Below, in pieces: positions 11,541 through 19,648 of a stretch of DNA of 64,000 nucleotides. Numbering within the stretch: position 1 is the stretch's first letter; each line of letters starts with the position of its first letter. The stretch is from Pseudomonas berkeleyensis (GTDB lineage: Bacteria; Pseudomonadota; Gammaproteobacteria; Pseudomonadales; Pseudomonadaceae). The notes beneath the pieces are model-generated. The model was not told the origin of the DNA. It saw only the letters and a list, made by a program, of their open reading frames with translations, and searched no databases. A program made the position numbers and the translations under genes. The DNA lies in the NCBI RefSeq assembly GCF_014109765.1, contig NZ_CP059139.1, forward strand, positions 4,524,501 to 4,588,500, written 5' to 3'.

Positions 11541-13745
11541 TCAGGAATGGGGGGTGACATCAAGAGTGCCGCGCGGCTTACTCACATTCGATGCCATGAG
11601 ACGGCTATCCCCTACCAGCTGCGGAATCATGGCTATCTGCACCAACTCTGTATTTTCAGGGTGACTCATCCAACGTTCCAGGCTCGCCTGTAATGTTTCC
11701 GCACTAGCTGCACTACCGTATACATCTGCCAGAGTCAGTCTCCTGTCACGCAAGGTTGCCAGCCTTTGCCGCGTGGTATCCAGACGTTGCAATTCGGCAG
11801 AGAGGGCACGCCGCAATGCCTCGTTCTCCTCCTTGATCTGTTCTGCATGACGACTGGTAGGGTTATACCCACGCCCCCTGCTCGCTTCAGCCAACCTCTG
11901 CTTCATATCCACCAAAGCATTATCGATCCAGCTGAACTCACGCTCGGTGATCAACGTCTGTCCGGTTTCTTCGGTCTGCTGCCAACGGCGCAGGGTCGCC
12001 CAGGCATTGGGGATATAGGCACCGACCATGGAATGATCGCCAGCCTGACCGATCTGCCGCAGGAACGAAGCCCGGCTGGGCATATCGCCGTTCTTGTCCA
12101 CCATACGGGTGCAGGCCGCCTCTTCGATGGACTGGCACCCAGGAGCCCAAAGAATCGACGACAGCTCCCTTCCCTCGAAGGACGCCGGCATAAAGTGCTG
12201 TAGCTCACCATGATGCTGATAGGGCTTGCCGCCCACTCGCACCAGGCCAATGACAATCGCCAGCAGGCCAAGTACCGGATTGCTGAAAACCTTGATCGCG
12301 CCGGTAAAGAAGACGCTGCGCCGCACATTCATCCAGGGCGCCGGCACGCTGGGCACAGGATCGTTATTGTTGACCATGCGATGGTGAGCCAGGGCACTTG
12401 CCCCCTCGATCAAGGCCGCGTCACCAGCACGCGGGGCACCGTAGGTGTAGAGCAGGATGTCGTACTCACGCTCTTTATTACGACGTAATGCCTCGGCCAG
12501 CAGGAAGGCGATAGCCCCTCCCAGACTATGGCCACAGATAATCACCTTCTGTCCGGTATGAAACTGATCAAGATAATCCTGAATGAAACCCTTGATCGCC
12601 AGATACCCCTCGTAAAATCCCCGATGCGCCTTGCCCCCTCCCTCGAAGGGCACCTGCAACGCATCCGCATCGCGCCAACCATCGAACAGGGTTTCCCAGA
12701 GGCTTACGTTACCAGTGCCCCGTACAGCGATCAGGATCACTTCATCATGATGACTGATAAAAGCCTGGGTATCGGTATTACCGCGTCCAAAGTTGAAGAA
12801 ATGCCGATTACCGGGGTGCTCCTGCTCCTCACCCAAGTCAGGGCTGTTCTGCTCGTACAGCGTCGGGTCGAAAGGCAGGATTTCGAAGCGTTTCGAGTAC
12901 GCAACGTTCTCGTAGAGAGGGAAGTAACGCTTGCTCTGCCCCTTGTCGACTCTCCAGCCTTCCTCTGCATTGGCCAGCGCCTCACCGAACAGGTTGCCGA
13001 AGCTCGGCGATAGCGGAAAGCTCACACTGTCCACTGGACGGCTCTCTGGCACCTGGCCGAAGTCGTTGTAGCTCATGGTGGCCATCAGCGCGAGCTGATA
13101 GAGATTCAGAGCACTGAAGCGATTGTCACGGGACAATATGGGTCGCAGGGCGCGTAGCGGGCGAACTTCCAGCACATGGTGCTTGTTCGGCAGCAAACCA
13201 ACCCCTTTGAGCGGTGTTTTCCCAGGCTCGCCAGTGATCTTTGCAAGCCCAGGGCTAGGCGGGTAGAAGCGCTTGACCACCGGCGGAAGATGGGCAGCAT
13301 GTTCGACCAAGTCGCGCACCTCTACCTGGATGAACACATCGGCACGAGATTGTGCGGGGTTATGCTCGCGGCGGTAGCCGTCCTTATGGAAAAACAGGGT
13401 TTGCTCGGCACGGACTTGTAGATCGGTAATGGGGAGCTTGTAACTGGGCCGCGACATTAACCAACGATATGATTTATCATTCCCAGAATAACCTCCTCTC
13501 AAAGTAAGTATCACGGAGCCACGAGAACAGTTTTCTATTTTGGCAAAACCTTCGGTATTCAGAACCCCCTCATAGATCTGCCCTGCACTATCGGTTACTT
13601 CATAAGCTAGCCCTGCATATGGCTGACCATCACCGAACTCATCGACTAGTTGAAAGCTGACCCAATGCCCTTGCAAGGGGCAAGCCTGCATACGGCCACT
13701 GAAAAAAGGTTGTTCCTGTTCATCCATGGTTTTATGTGGCGTCAT
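11541..13745 (-). CDS. T6SS class 3 lipase effector (Tle2/TseL-like)
   Basis: The 734-residue protein has a class 3 lipase core: the oxyanion-side VRGTGN segment, the nucleophile elbow GHSLGG (Ser407), Asp462 in NNNDPVPSVP and His511/His512 in YQHHGE. These complete a plausible Ser-Asp-His triad. The first 150 residues form a beta-rich domain (MQACPLQGHWVSFQLVDEFG) that probably serves loading. A hydrophobic stretch (NPVLGLLAIVIGLVRVG) lies between Asp and His, and a predicted coiled coil occupies about 630-690. It has no signal peptide, consistent with T6SS export. ATG 13745 follows AAGGAG. It is the last gene of the adaptor-lipoprotein operon. Phospholipase activity in the target periplasm is inferred from the Tle2 family (for example V. 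cholerae TseL). Confidence 0.85.
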   Translation of the reverse strand: MTPHKTMDEQEQPFFSGRMQACPLQGHWVSFQLVDEFGDGQPYAGLAYEVTDSAGQIYEGVLNTEGFAKIENCSRGSVILTLRGGYSGNDKSYRWLMSRPSYKLPITDLQVRAEQTLFFHKDGYRREHNPAQSRADVFIQVEVRDLVEHAAHLPPVVKRFYPPSPGLAKITGEPGKTPLKGVGLLPNKHHVLEVRPLRALRPILSRDNRFSALNLYQLALMATMSYNDFGQVPESRPVDSVSFPLSPSFGNLFGEALANAEEGWRVDKGQSKRYFPLYENVAYSKRFEILPFDPTLYEQNSPDLGEEQEHPGNRHFFNFGRGNTDTQAFISHHDEVILIAVRGTGNVSLWETLFDGWRDADALQVPFEGGGKAHRGFYEGYLAIKGFIQDYLDQFHTGQKVIICGHSLGGAIAFLLAEALRRNKEREYDILLYTYGAPRAGDAALIEGASALAHHRMVNNNDPVPSVPAPWMNVRRSVFFTGAIKVFSNPVLGLLAIVIGLVRVGGKPYQHHGELQHFMPASFEGRELSSILWAPGCQSIEEAACTRMVDKNGDMPSRASFLRQIGQAGDHSMVGAYIPNAWATLRRWQQTEETGQTLITEREFSWIDNALVDMKQRLAEASRGRGYNPTSRHAEQIKEENEALRRALSAELQRLDTTRQRLATLRDRRLTLADVYGSAASAETLQASLERWMSHPENTELVQIAMIPQLVGDSRLMASNVSKPRGTLDVTPHS

Positions 13746-13756
13746 GCCTGATCTCC

Positions 13757-14623
13757 TTATTCTTCAGTACAACCTGGATAGATGGTGCACTCACGACCGC
13801 CGGTCATTCTGAAAGATTTAAAGTCGGTGGTATTACCACGACAGAATCCGTACTGATCATCTAGTCCATCCCCCATGCAACGTTTCCAGCCATTGGGAAA
13901 TTTGACCCAGTTATCATCGACCGCCGGTTTTTCCTCTGCCGCCAACCCAATCACCAACCTAACCGTCTGGCCAGCCAACTGATCACGTTGCAACGCCCCG
14001 CCCGGCAAACGCTTGAGCACCTGTCCCTGTTCGTCCAGGCCACGGCATTGAAGGATCTTTGCGATATAACGTTGGGGGCCGACGGTACGAAACAACCACG
14101 TACACTGCCCACGCAAAACCTTTTCGCCGCTTGCAGGCATGCCAGAGTAGCCCGCTGGCAACTCATCCCGGAAGGACAGGCTGGCAAAGTCCGAATGGGA
14201 GTTCACCTGGTTGGGGCGATCCTCACGCCACTTGCCACGCAGATCGATCCGCATACTGTTCAGCACCAACGCACAGCCGCCGACACGGGCTGTGAGCGGC
14301 ACCTGGAACTCCACCCGATGAGCCTCAGGCCGGTAGTCCGTCTCGAAATACTTGCGATCCGGAGCTCGCGGGCTACCTGTACCAGGCACCGTGCAGTCCT
14401 GCCCCGCCGCCGGTGCATAGTAGGCATCGCCGCTAAACTTGAAGTTTGCCGGCAGATCGGCTTGCAAAGTGAAGTGCTCACTTTGCAAGACCGAGCAACC
14501 ACTGATCACAAGTAGGCCAGCCAACAGTGCGAAGAAACGTGATGTTCCCGAGATTGAGGAGTTACGCTGATGATCACTACGAAACATTTGTCCCACTTCC
14601 TCCTTGGTTATATAAGACTTCAT
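13757..14623 (-). CDS. Lipoprotein, likely T6SS immunity protein (copy B)
   Basis: The 288-residue lipoprotein has lipobox LVISGC (Cys43 from this start) and a mature domain with several cysteines that suggest disulfides. It is closely related along its whole length to the adjacent copy A: both share the segment LQADLPANFKFSGDAYYAP, VEFQVPLTAR, the GQCTWLFRT block, LKRLPGGALQR and a C-terminal TIYP/TVYP-CTE ending. The start at 14623 has AAGGA nine bases upstream; ATG 14587, following AAGGAGG, is an alternative that gives a shorter n-region. It is 11 bp upstream of the lipase gene. A periplasm-facing lipoprotein beside a periplasmic lipase effector is the usual arrangement for immunity. I do not recognise the domain. 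Confidence 0.75.
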   Translation of the reverse strand: MKSYITKEEVGQMFRSDHQRNSSISGTSRFFALLAGLLVISGCSVLQSEHFTLQADLPANFKFSGDAYYAPAAGQDCTVPGTGSPRAPDRKYFETDYRPEAHRVEFQVPLTARVGGCALVLNSMRIDLRGKWREDRPNQVNSHSDFASLSFRDELPAGYSGMPASGEKVLRGQCTWLFRTVGPQRYIAKILQCRGLDEQGQVLKRLPGGALQRDQLAGQTVRLVIGLAAEEKPAVDDNWVKFPNGWKRCMGDGLDDQYGFCRGNTTDFKSFRMTGGRECTIYPGCTEE

Positions 14624-14635
14624 GACCTGATTTCC

Positions 14636-15445
14636 TTATTCGGTGCAGTTGGGATAGACGGTGCACGTTCTCCCGTCCGGCATCTTGAAGTCAGTGAAGG
14701 TAGGCGGTGCTTGGCAACGAAACGACTCCTTAGTTTCAAGGCAAGGTTTCCAGCCAGAACTCGTTTTCAACCATGATCGGCCGAAATATGGTCTTTCCTC
14801 CTGCGCCAGCCCGATTACCAGCCTGACCGTCTGGCCTGCCAGCTGCTCACGCTGCAAGGCCCCTCCCGGCAAACGCTTGAGCACCTGTCCCTGATCATCC
14901 AAACCACGGCACTGGAGAACTTTCACGATATAACGCTGAGAGCCAGCAGTACGAAACAACCATGTACATTGACCCGGAAACACCTTTTCGCCGCTCGTCG
15001 GCATGCTAGAGGAGTCCGCCGGAAGCCCATCACGGAAGGACAGACTGGCGTAGTCACCGCCAATATCTAGGCGTCGCTCCCCCCATTTTCCCTCCAGATC
15101 GATCCGCATACTACTCAACACCAGCGCACAGCCGCCGGCACGTGCCGTGAGCGGCACCTGGAACTCAACACGATGCGCCTCCGGCTGATAGTCCGTATCG
15201 AAATACTTGCGATCCGACGCCAGCGAGCTGCCCGCCCCCGGTGAGGCGCAGTTCTGTCCTTGGGCCGGTGCGTAATAAGCATCGCCGCTGAATTTGAAGT
15301 TGGCGGGCAGATCGGCCTGCAGAGTGAAGCGTTCACCCGGCAACGCCAAGCAACCACCCAGGGCCAGCAGACCGGCACAAAGAGCCGCGCCACTTAATCG
15401 CGGCGAGACTTCATACTGATCCTGCATCGCCCTTCGATACACCAT
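14636..15445 (-). CDS. Lipoprotein, likely T6SS immunity protein (copy A)
   Basis: The 269-residue lipoprotein, with lipobox LLALGGC, is a tandem paralogue of the following gene. The two are nearly identical in the N-terminal half of the mature protein and diverge mostly near the C-terminus. The start is uncertain: ATG 15445 has a weak ribosome site, and ATG 15427, giving MQDQYEVSPRL, is equally possible. It is 12 bp from copy B and 15 bp from the YceK-like gene. Duplication of an immunity gene can raise the dose or broaden the range of effectors neutralised. The immunity role is inferred from position and topology only. Confidence 0.72.
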   Translation of the reverse strand: MVYRRAMQDQYEVSPRLSGAALCAGLLALGGCLALPGERFTLQADLPANFKFSGDAYYAPAQGQNCASPGAGSSLASDRKYFDTDYQPEAHRVEFQVPLTARAGGCALVLSSMRIDLEGKWGERRLDIGGDYASLSFRDGLPADSSSMPTSGEKVFPGQCTWLFRTAGSQRYIVKVLQCRGLDDQGQVLKRLPGGALQREQLAGQTVRLVIGLAQEERPYFGRSWLKTSSGWKPCLETKESFRCQAPPTFTDFKMPDGRTCTVYPNCTE

Positions 15446-15460
15446 CCATCTACACCCCAG

Positions 15461-15763
15461 CTATTGGTTAACCAGTGCATCCACTGGCAACAGCGCCGTA
15501 TCAATCACGATATCTGCTGGCAACGACACAACAGTCAAGACGGGGCAAACTATCGTGAACCAACAGATCACCGCATGAGGATTTCCACTGCCACTACCAG
15601 CGCTGCTGAAGCCCAGCAACATCAGATCGCCGTGCGTGCCCTTGTAATAATCCACATAGCGTTCGCCGCTAGTTGCCTCAGACGATCTGGCGAACAATGT
15701 TCCGCATCCGTTCAAGATCGGGAGCAGTATCAAGACAAAAGCCAGCGTTAATAATTTCTTCAT
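15461..15763 (-). CDS. YceK/YidQ-like small lipoprotein in the T6SS operon
   Basis: The 100-residue product has a clear lipoprotein signal (MKKLLTLAFVLILLPILNGC) followed by GTLFAR, a YYKGTHGDL segment, and a hydrophobic C-terminal half ending in LPADIVIDTALLPVDAL. That last pattern is characteristic of the YceK/YidQ (DUF1375) lipoproteins, whose function is unknown. The gene lies between the DUF4123 adaptor and the two lipoprotein copies with tight spacing, so it is probably co-transcribed with them. Whether it takes part in immunity or is a passenger cannot be decided from sequence. Confidence 0.75.
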   Translation of the reverse strand: MKKLLTLAFVLILLPILNGCGTLFARSSEATSGERYVDYYKGTHGDLMLLGFSSAGSGSGNPHAVICWFTIVCPVLTVVSLPADIVIDTALLPVDALVNQ

Positions 15764-15815
15764 TCACCGATCCTTGTGCACATTTATTTGAGCGAAGCCT
15801 ACAGATAACTCAGCT

Positions 15816-16661
15816 CTACGCATCTCCACGCCAAAATTTCAGCTCATCGCGAAGGCGCTCGAAATGGGCTTGCGAGGTTTCTCCGATGTTGGGCTGCCAT
15901 TTTTCCGGCAGCCTGTTATCCGGCGCATACAAGCTCTGGGTGATCAACAAATGCAACTGTTCAGGTGCATTCCAACCCCATGTTCGAGCCTGTGATAGTT
16001 GCTCTTTCAACCAGTTACTCGGCTCATAGGCCAGGGCCAACTGGCTATACGCTTCCGTATGTTCAGCCACCAGATAACGGTGCAGGTTGTCCTGCAATAT
16101 CAATGCATTGGTTTCGTTATCCGGCAGATTCAACCAGGCGGGTTCGGCAGGGACAGGGTGGTCACCTGGGGCGGGGTTGCCCTGCACCATCCACTGCGAG
16201 CCTTGCCAGCAGCAGAGGCTGGCAATTGGCCCCAGATAACCGGGAAGCTCATTGGCCTGCAGATGGCTGAGTGCCCTGGCAAGAATGCGGTTGTCATGAA
16301 AGCGATATAGCGCTTGCTGCGGCCGCTGCCCGACAACCAATCGATCACGCCAATGCTTTACCAGTCCGTCCAGCGCACTTGTTTCAGTACTAGCAAGCCA
16401 TCCCCAATTACTCTCCGGCGAATCGATCAGGGAATCAACCGCGGGGTCATTGGAGGAATTGAGCTGGAAAATAGCAGGCCCGACATCTGCCAATTCGGCT
16501 ACAGGGGTATCTATATAAAGAGGGACATACTGATGACTATGCACTGATCTGAGCAAAGCCTGGCGTGCCTCACTCAGGGCATCACAATCAAGAAACAAGT
16601 AGAGTTGGCGCCCTAAATCCAACTGCTCATACATCCATTGTCGAGCAATGCTAACATCCAC
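15816..16661 (-). CDS. DUF4123 T6SS effector adaptor/chaperone (Tap/TEC)
   Basis: The product (281 residues from GTG 16661) matches the DUF4123 pattern: an N-terminal LGRQLYLFLDCDA strand, then GWLASTETSALDGLVKHWRDR, then RFHDNRILARAL. DUF4123 proteins bind an effector in the cytosol and load it on its cognate VgrG. GGGAG lies a few bases before TTG 16664 and GTG 16661; either could be the start, and a TTG at 16712 is less likely. It is the first gene of the minus-strand operon that ends with the lipase, which makes the lipase its probable client. Confidence 0.82.
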   Translation of the reverse strand: MDVSIARQWMYEQLDLGRQLYLFLDCDALSEARQALLRSVHSHQYVPLYIDTPVAELADVGPAIFQLNSSNDPAVDSLIDSPESNWGWLASTETSALDGLVKHWRDRLVVGQRPQQALYRFHDNRILARALSHLQANELPGYLGPIASLCCWQGSQWMVQGNPAPGDHPVPAEPAWLNLPDNETNALILQDNLHRYLVAEHTEAYSQLALAYEPSNWLKEQLSQARTWGWNAPEQLHLLITQSLYAPDNRLPEKWQPNIGETSQAHFERLRDELKFWRGDA

Positions 16662-17150
16662 CAAGTGTGATCTCCCTATCTTTACCGTATTTTCATACAG
16701 CGTTCCATGCAACAGAACCTGGGCTTTCGTGCCAAAGCCTCTGCGATATCAGCCCAGCCATATAACTCGCAAACCTGAGAGTCTACCCTACACCTGCGTG
16801 AGCAAAATATTGCGCACTTCGCTTACACGTCATGTTTGTCGCAGCCTCCAAGCAGCCCCAAGCCAATCATCACAAAATATGTCAAACCCAGCTCATCTAC
16901 CTTGTAACCGAACTATCTGAAGTAGTATTGAGGCCAACCGATCTCAGCTCGTCCAAGAATGTTGATATTGGCGGAATTTCTAAAATTTTTACGGGCCGCT
17001 GTCACATTACCTACCAGAGCTCACTCTCCTCATACCGCTGAGCATTCTTACTCCTCAACCATTAACTGCTGGTTAGATGGCGCCACTCCTCTTTTCTCGA
17101 TAAAGCCTGCGCTATGCTAATGCCGCTTTCTGATGACCGAGACCGTCACC
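16662..17150. other. AT-rich intergenic region between T6SS operon and cueR
   Basis: About 490 bp, clearly richer in A/T than the surrounding chromosome (for example AATTTCTAAAATTTTTACGG near 16977-16996). Short open frames here (for example 16832-17041) lack ribosome sites and family resemblance. The region should hold the promoter of the adaptor-lipase operon (leftward) and of cueR (rightward). Its composition and position are consistent with an insertion boundary, but I found no transposase remnant or clear direct repeat. Confidence 0.5.
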
Positions 17151-17588
17151 ATGAACATCGGCCAAGCCGCCAAACACACCGGCCTTAGCGCCAAGATGAT
17201 TCGCTACTATGAGTCCATCAACCTGCTGCCCCATGCTGGACGCTCGGAGAGTGGCTATCGGCAGTACAGCGCGGGCGATCTGCACCGCCTGGCCTTTATC
17301 AAGCGGGCGCGGGATCTGGGGTTTTCTCTGGAAGAGGTCGGCAAGCTGCTGGCCTTGTGGCAGGACAAGCAGCGCGCCAGTGCCGATGTGAAGGCGCTGG
17401 CCGAGGGGCATATCGCCGAGTTAGAACGCAAGATCGCCGAGATGAGTGCGCTGCGCGATACGTTGGTGGAGCTGGCGGCCAGTTGTCAGGGTGACAACCG
17501 GCCGGACTGTCCGATCCTGAAAGGGCTTGAACAGGGTGTAGGCTGCGGCGAGCCGATGTGTTCGCATCGCAGTAAAGACACCCCGTAG
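17151..17588 (+). CDS. cueR: CueR, MerR-family Cu(I)-responsive activator
   Basis: The 145-residue protein has a MerR DNA-binding domain (MNIGQAAKHTGLSAKMIRYYE), a dimerisation helix, and the CueR metal loop CQGDNRPDC, a two-cysteine loop of the length used to bind Cu(I). It activates promoters with a 19-bp spacer, and two such promoters (copZ, copA) lie about 10 kb upstream. ATG 17151 is preferred because CueR proteins begin MNIG; an in-frame ATG at 17133 would add six residues. The gene is separated from copA by the T6SS cassette. A short cysteine-bearing tail (GCGEPMCSHR) follows the metal loop. Confidence 0.92.
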   Translation: MNIGQAAKHTGLSAKMIRYYESINLLPHAGRSESGYRQYSAGDLHRLAFIKRARDLGFSLEEVGKLLALWQDKQRASADVKALAEGHIAELERKIAEMSALRDTLVELAASCQGDNRPDCPILKGLEQGVGCGEPMCSHRSKDTP

Positions 17589-17597
17589 CCCGGATGC

Positions 17598-17627
17598 AAT
17601 CCGGGGATGCAAACGCATCCCCGGATT
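17598..17627. terminator. Perfect 13-bp hairpin downstream of cueR
   Basis: AATCCGGGGATGC (17598-17610) and its exact complement (17615-17627) flank a 4-nt loop, ten bases after the cueR stop and before the converging RIO kinase gene. There is only a short TT after the stem. It may be a terminator or a REP-type palindrome; a second REP-like copy (GTGCGCACAGTGCACCCTAC) follows at about 17642-17661. Confidence 0.55.
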
Positions 17628-17687
17628 TCACCGTTCACAGGTGCGCACAGTGCACCCTACGGATCGGAGCCCTCGGCAAATACCTGA

Positions 17688-18575
17688 TCAGCGCATCCAG
17701 GGCGGGATCGGTTCGGCGTCCTTGGGTTCGTCTTCGGCGTTGAGCAGGGCCTGCTTCTTCGCTTCCTCGGCCAGCGCGGCCTTGATCTCGCGCATCACCG
17801 CGTCGATATCGGCGGCGTCTTCAGGCTCGGCGAACTCACCGGTCAACTGCGTATCCGGCAGCAGTTTGCCGGCCTCGTAGAGCGCCCACATTTCCTTGGC
17901 GTATTTGGTGAACCTCAATTCGGGTGCAAATTGACCGAAGTACTCGGCCATGTTGCGCACATCCCGCTCGAGCATGCTGAATGCGTGGTTGTTGGCAGCC
18001 GCATCCACGGCTTGTGGCAGATCGATGATCACTGGGCCTTCAGGGCCGAGCAGCACGTTGAACTCGGACAGGTCACCATGCACCAGGCCGGCGCAGAGCA
18101 TCTTGACGATTTCCTGGATCATGAAGGCGTGGAACTCACGCGCGTCATCCGGGTGCAGGTCGACGTCATTGAGCCGTGGCGCAACGTCACCCTCACCGTC
18201 ACCCACCAGTTCCATCAGCAATACGCCATCGAGAAAGTCATAGGGTTTGGGCACTCGCACGCCAGCGCTCGCCAAGCGGAACAGTGCGGCGACTTCGGCA
18301 TTCTGCCAGGCCTGCTCCTGTTCCTTGCGGCCGTACTTGCTGCCCTTGGCCATGGCGCGAGCCTGACGGCTACCGCGCACCTTGCGCCCTTCCTGATACT
18401 CGGACGCCTGGCGGAAACTACGTTTGTTGGCCTCCTTGTAGACCTTGGCGCAACGCAGCTCGTCGCCGCAGCGCACCACATAGACCGCTGCTTCCTTGCC
18501 GCTCATCAGCGGCCGCAGCACCTCGTCCACCAGGCCGTCCTCGACCAGGGGTTCAATACGTTTGGGCGTCTTCAT
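17688..18575 (-). CDS. RIO-type atypical serine/threonine protein kinase
   Basis: The 295-residue protein has the RIO1 kinase signature: a nucleotide loop (SGKEAAVYVV, 25-34) with the ATP-binding lysine Lys44, the catalytic loop HGDLSEFNVLL (Asp168, Asn173) and the metal-binding segment IIDLPQAVD (Asp185). The N-terminus has the basic segment between strands that RIO kinases share. Bacterial RIO kinases are common in pseudomonads, and their substrates are mostly unknown. The C-terminal 60 residues are acidic and alanine-rich. It stands alone, converging with cueR. Confidence 0.9.
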   Translation of the reverse strand: MKTPKRIEPLVEDGLVDEVLRPLMSGKEAAVYVVRCGDELRCAKVYKEANKRSFRQASEYQEGRKVRGSRQARAMAKGSKYGRKEQEQAWQNAEVAALFRLASAGVRVPKPYDFLDGVLLMELVGDGEGDVAPRLNDVDLHPDDAREFHAFMIQEIVKMLCAGLVHGDLSEFNVLLGPEGPVIIDLPQAVDAAANNHAFSMLERDVRNMAEYFGQFAPELRFTKYAKEMWALYEAGKLLPDTQLTGEFAEPEDAADIDAVMREIKAALAEEAKKQALLNAEDEPKDAEPIPPWMR

Positions 18576-18661
18576 CGGTGTGGATCACGGGTCCTTTCTG
18601 GCCGAGAGAATAATTGCGGCCCATCGTCGCACAGCCTGAGGCGGATGCCGACTGTTGATCG

Positions 18662-19549
18662 TCATGCACTGACCAGATGACGCCTGAGCGCCTCGATGGC
18701 GTAGCGCACCTTTGCCGGTTGCGCATCGCGCCGCGGCGTCACGATATGCAGGCCGATCGGTTCCAGTTGCCAGTCCGGCAGCAACGGCAGCAGCTCACCG
18801 CTGGCCAACAGATCACGGACTTCCGGCTCAGGCTGCAACGACACGCCCATACCCGCCAGAGTGAACTGGCGCGCCGCAAGAATGTTGTTGCAGCTGATGC
18901 GCGTCTCCAGACGCAGGCGTTGCTGCGCCCCGGCAGGGCCATGCAGCGTCAGATGCTGGCTGCGCTCGAGGTGCAGGCCGATCCAGTCCAGTTTCAGCAG
19001 TTGCTGCGGCTCGCTGGGCCAGCCGGCACGTGCCAGATAGGCCGGAGCAGCGCATAACAACATCCGCCAATCCGCCACGTAACGGGCGACCAGGCCGGAG
19101 TCCTCCTGACGGCCGACGCGAATGGCGAGGTCGATGCGTGATTCGATCAGATCGATCTGCTCATCCTGAAAGAACAGGCTCAGACTCAGCCCTGGATGAG
19201 CGCTGAGCAGCGGCGCCAACGCCTCGCACAGCAGTGGCCCGGAAAATCCGACCGGCGCGGCGACACGCAACTCCCCCACCGGTGCATCGCGCTGCTCGGC
19301 CAGACGCTGCTCGGCCTGCTGCGCCAACTCGACGATCTGTCGGCAGCTCTCGTAAAAAGTCGCCCCCGCCTCGGTCAGGGTCAGCTTGCGCGTCGTGCGG
19401 TGCAGCAACGTGACGCCCGTGGCCTCCTCCAGTCGACGGATCTGCTGGCTGACGGCGGAAGCCGTCATGTCCAGCGCTTCGGCAGCACCGACCATCGACC
19501 CCTTTGCAACCACCGTGGCGAACAGCGCCATGCGCTTGAGCTGTTCCAT
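18662..19549 (-). CDS. LysR-family transcriptional regulator
   Basis: The 295-residue protein has the N-terminal LysR winged helix-turn-helix (GSMVGAAEALDMTASAVSQQIRRLEE region, residues about 15-40) and a periplasmic-binding-like effector domain. It belongs to the large group that regulates divergent oxidoreductase genes. It is divergent from the NAD(P)-binding protein gene, with 99 bp between starts. An imperfect dyad, CTTAATTATTCAAG (19562-19575), lies in that region and could be its site. The inducer is unknown. Confidence 0.92.
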   Translation of the reverse strand: MEQLKRMALFATVVAKGSMVGAAEALDMTASAVSQQIRRLEEATGVTLLHRTTRKLTLTEAGATFYESCRQIVELAQQAEQRLAEQRDAPVGELRVAAPVGFSGPLLCEALAPLLSAHPGLSLSLFFQDEQIDLIESRIDLAIRVGRQEDSGLVARYVADWRMLLCAAPAYLARAGWPSEPQQLLKLDWIGLHLERSQHLTLHGPAGAQQRLRLETRISCNNILAARQFTLAGMGVSLQPEPEVRDLLASGELLPLLPDWQLEPIGLHIVTPRRDAQPAKVRYAIEALRRHLVSA

Positions 19550-19648
19550 TATGAAGCTCTACTTAATTATTCAAGTGCATAAGGCCACTTTTTCTCGTGT
19601 TTATCCAGCAGCAATGATGTGTACACCGTCACTATTAGAGGTTTCCCC

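Noticed and set aside
16832..17041. Short + frame in the AT-rich gap before cueR
   Set aside because: 69 codons, no ribosome site, no family resemblance, and it ends within the expected cueR promoter region.
17629..17687. Possible attachment site next to cueR
   Set aside because: Only REP-like palindromes were found; no tRNA gene, integrase or long direct repeat matches a site at the other end of the T6SS block.
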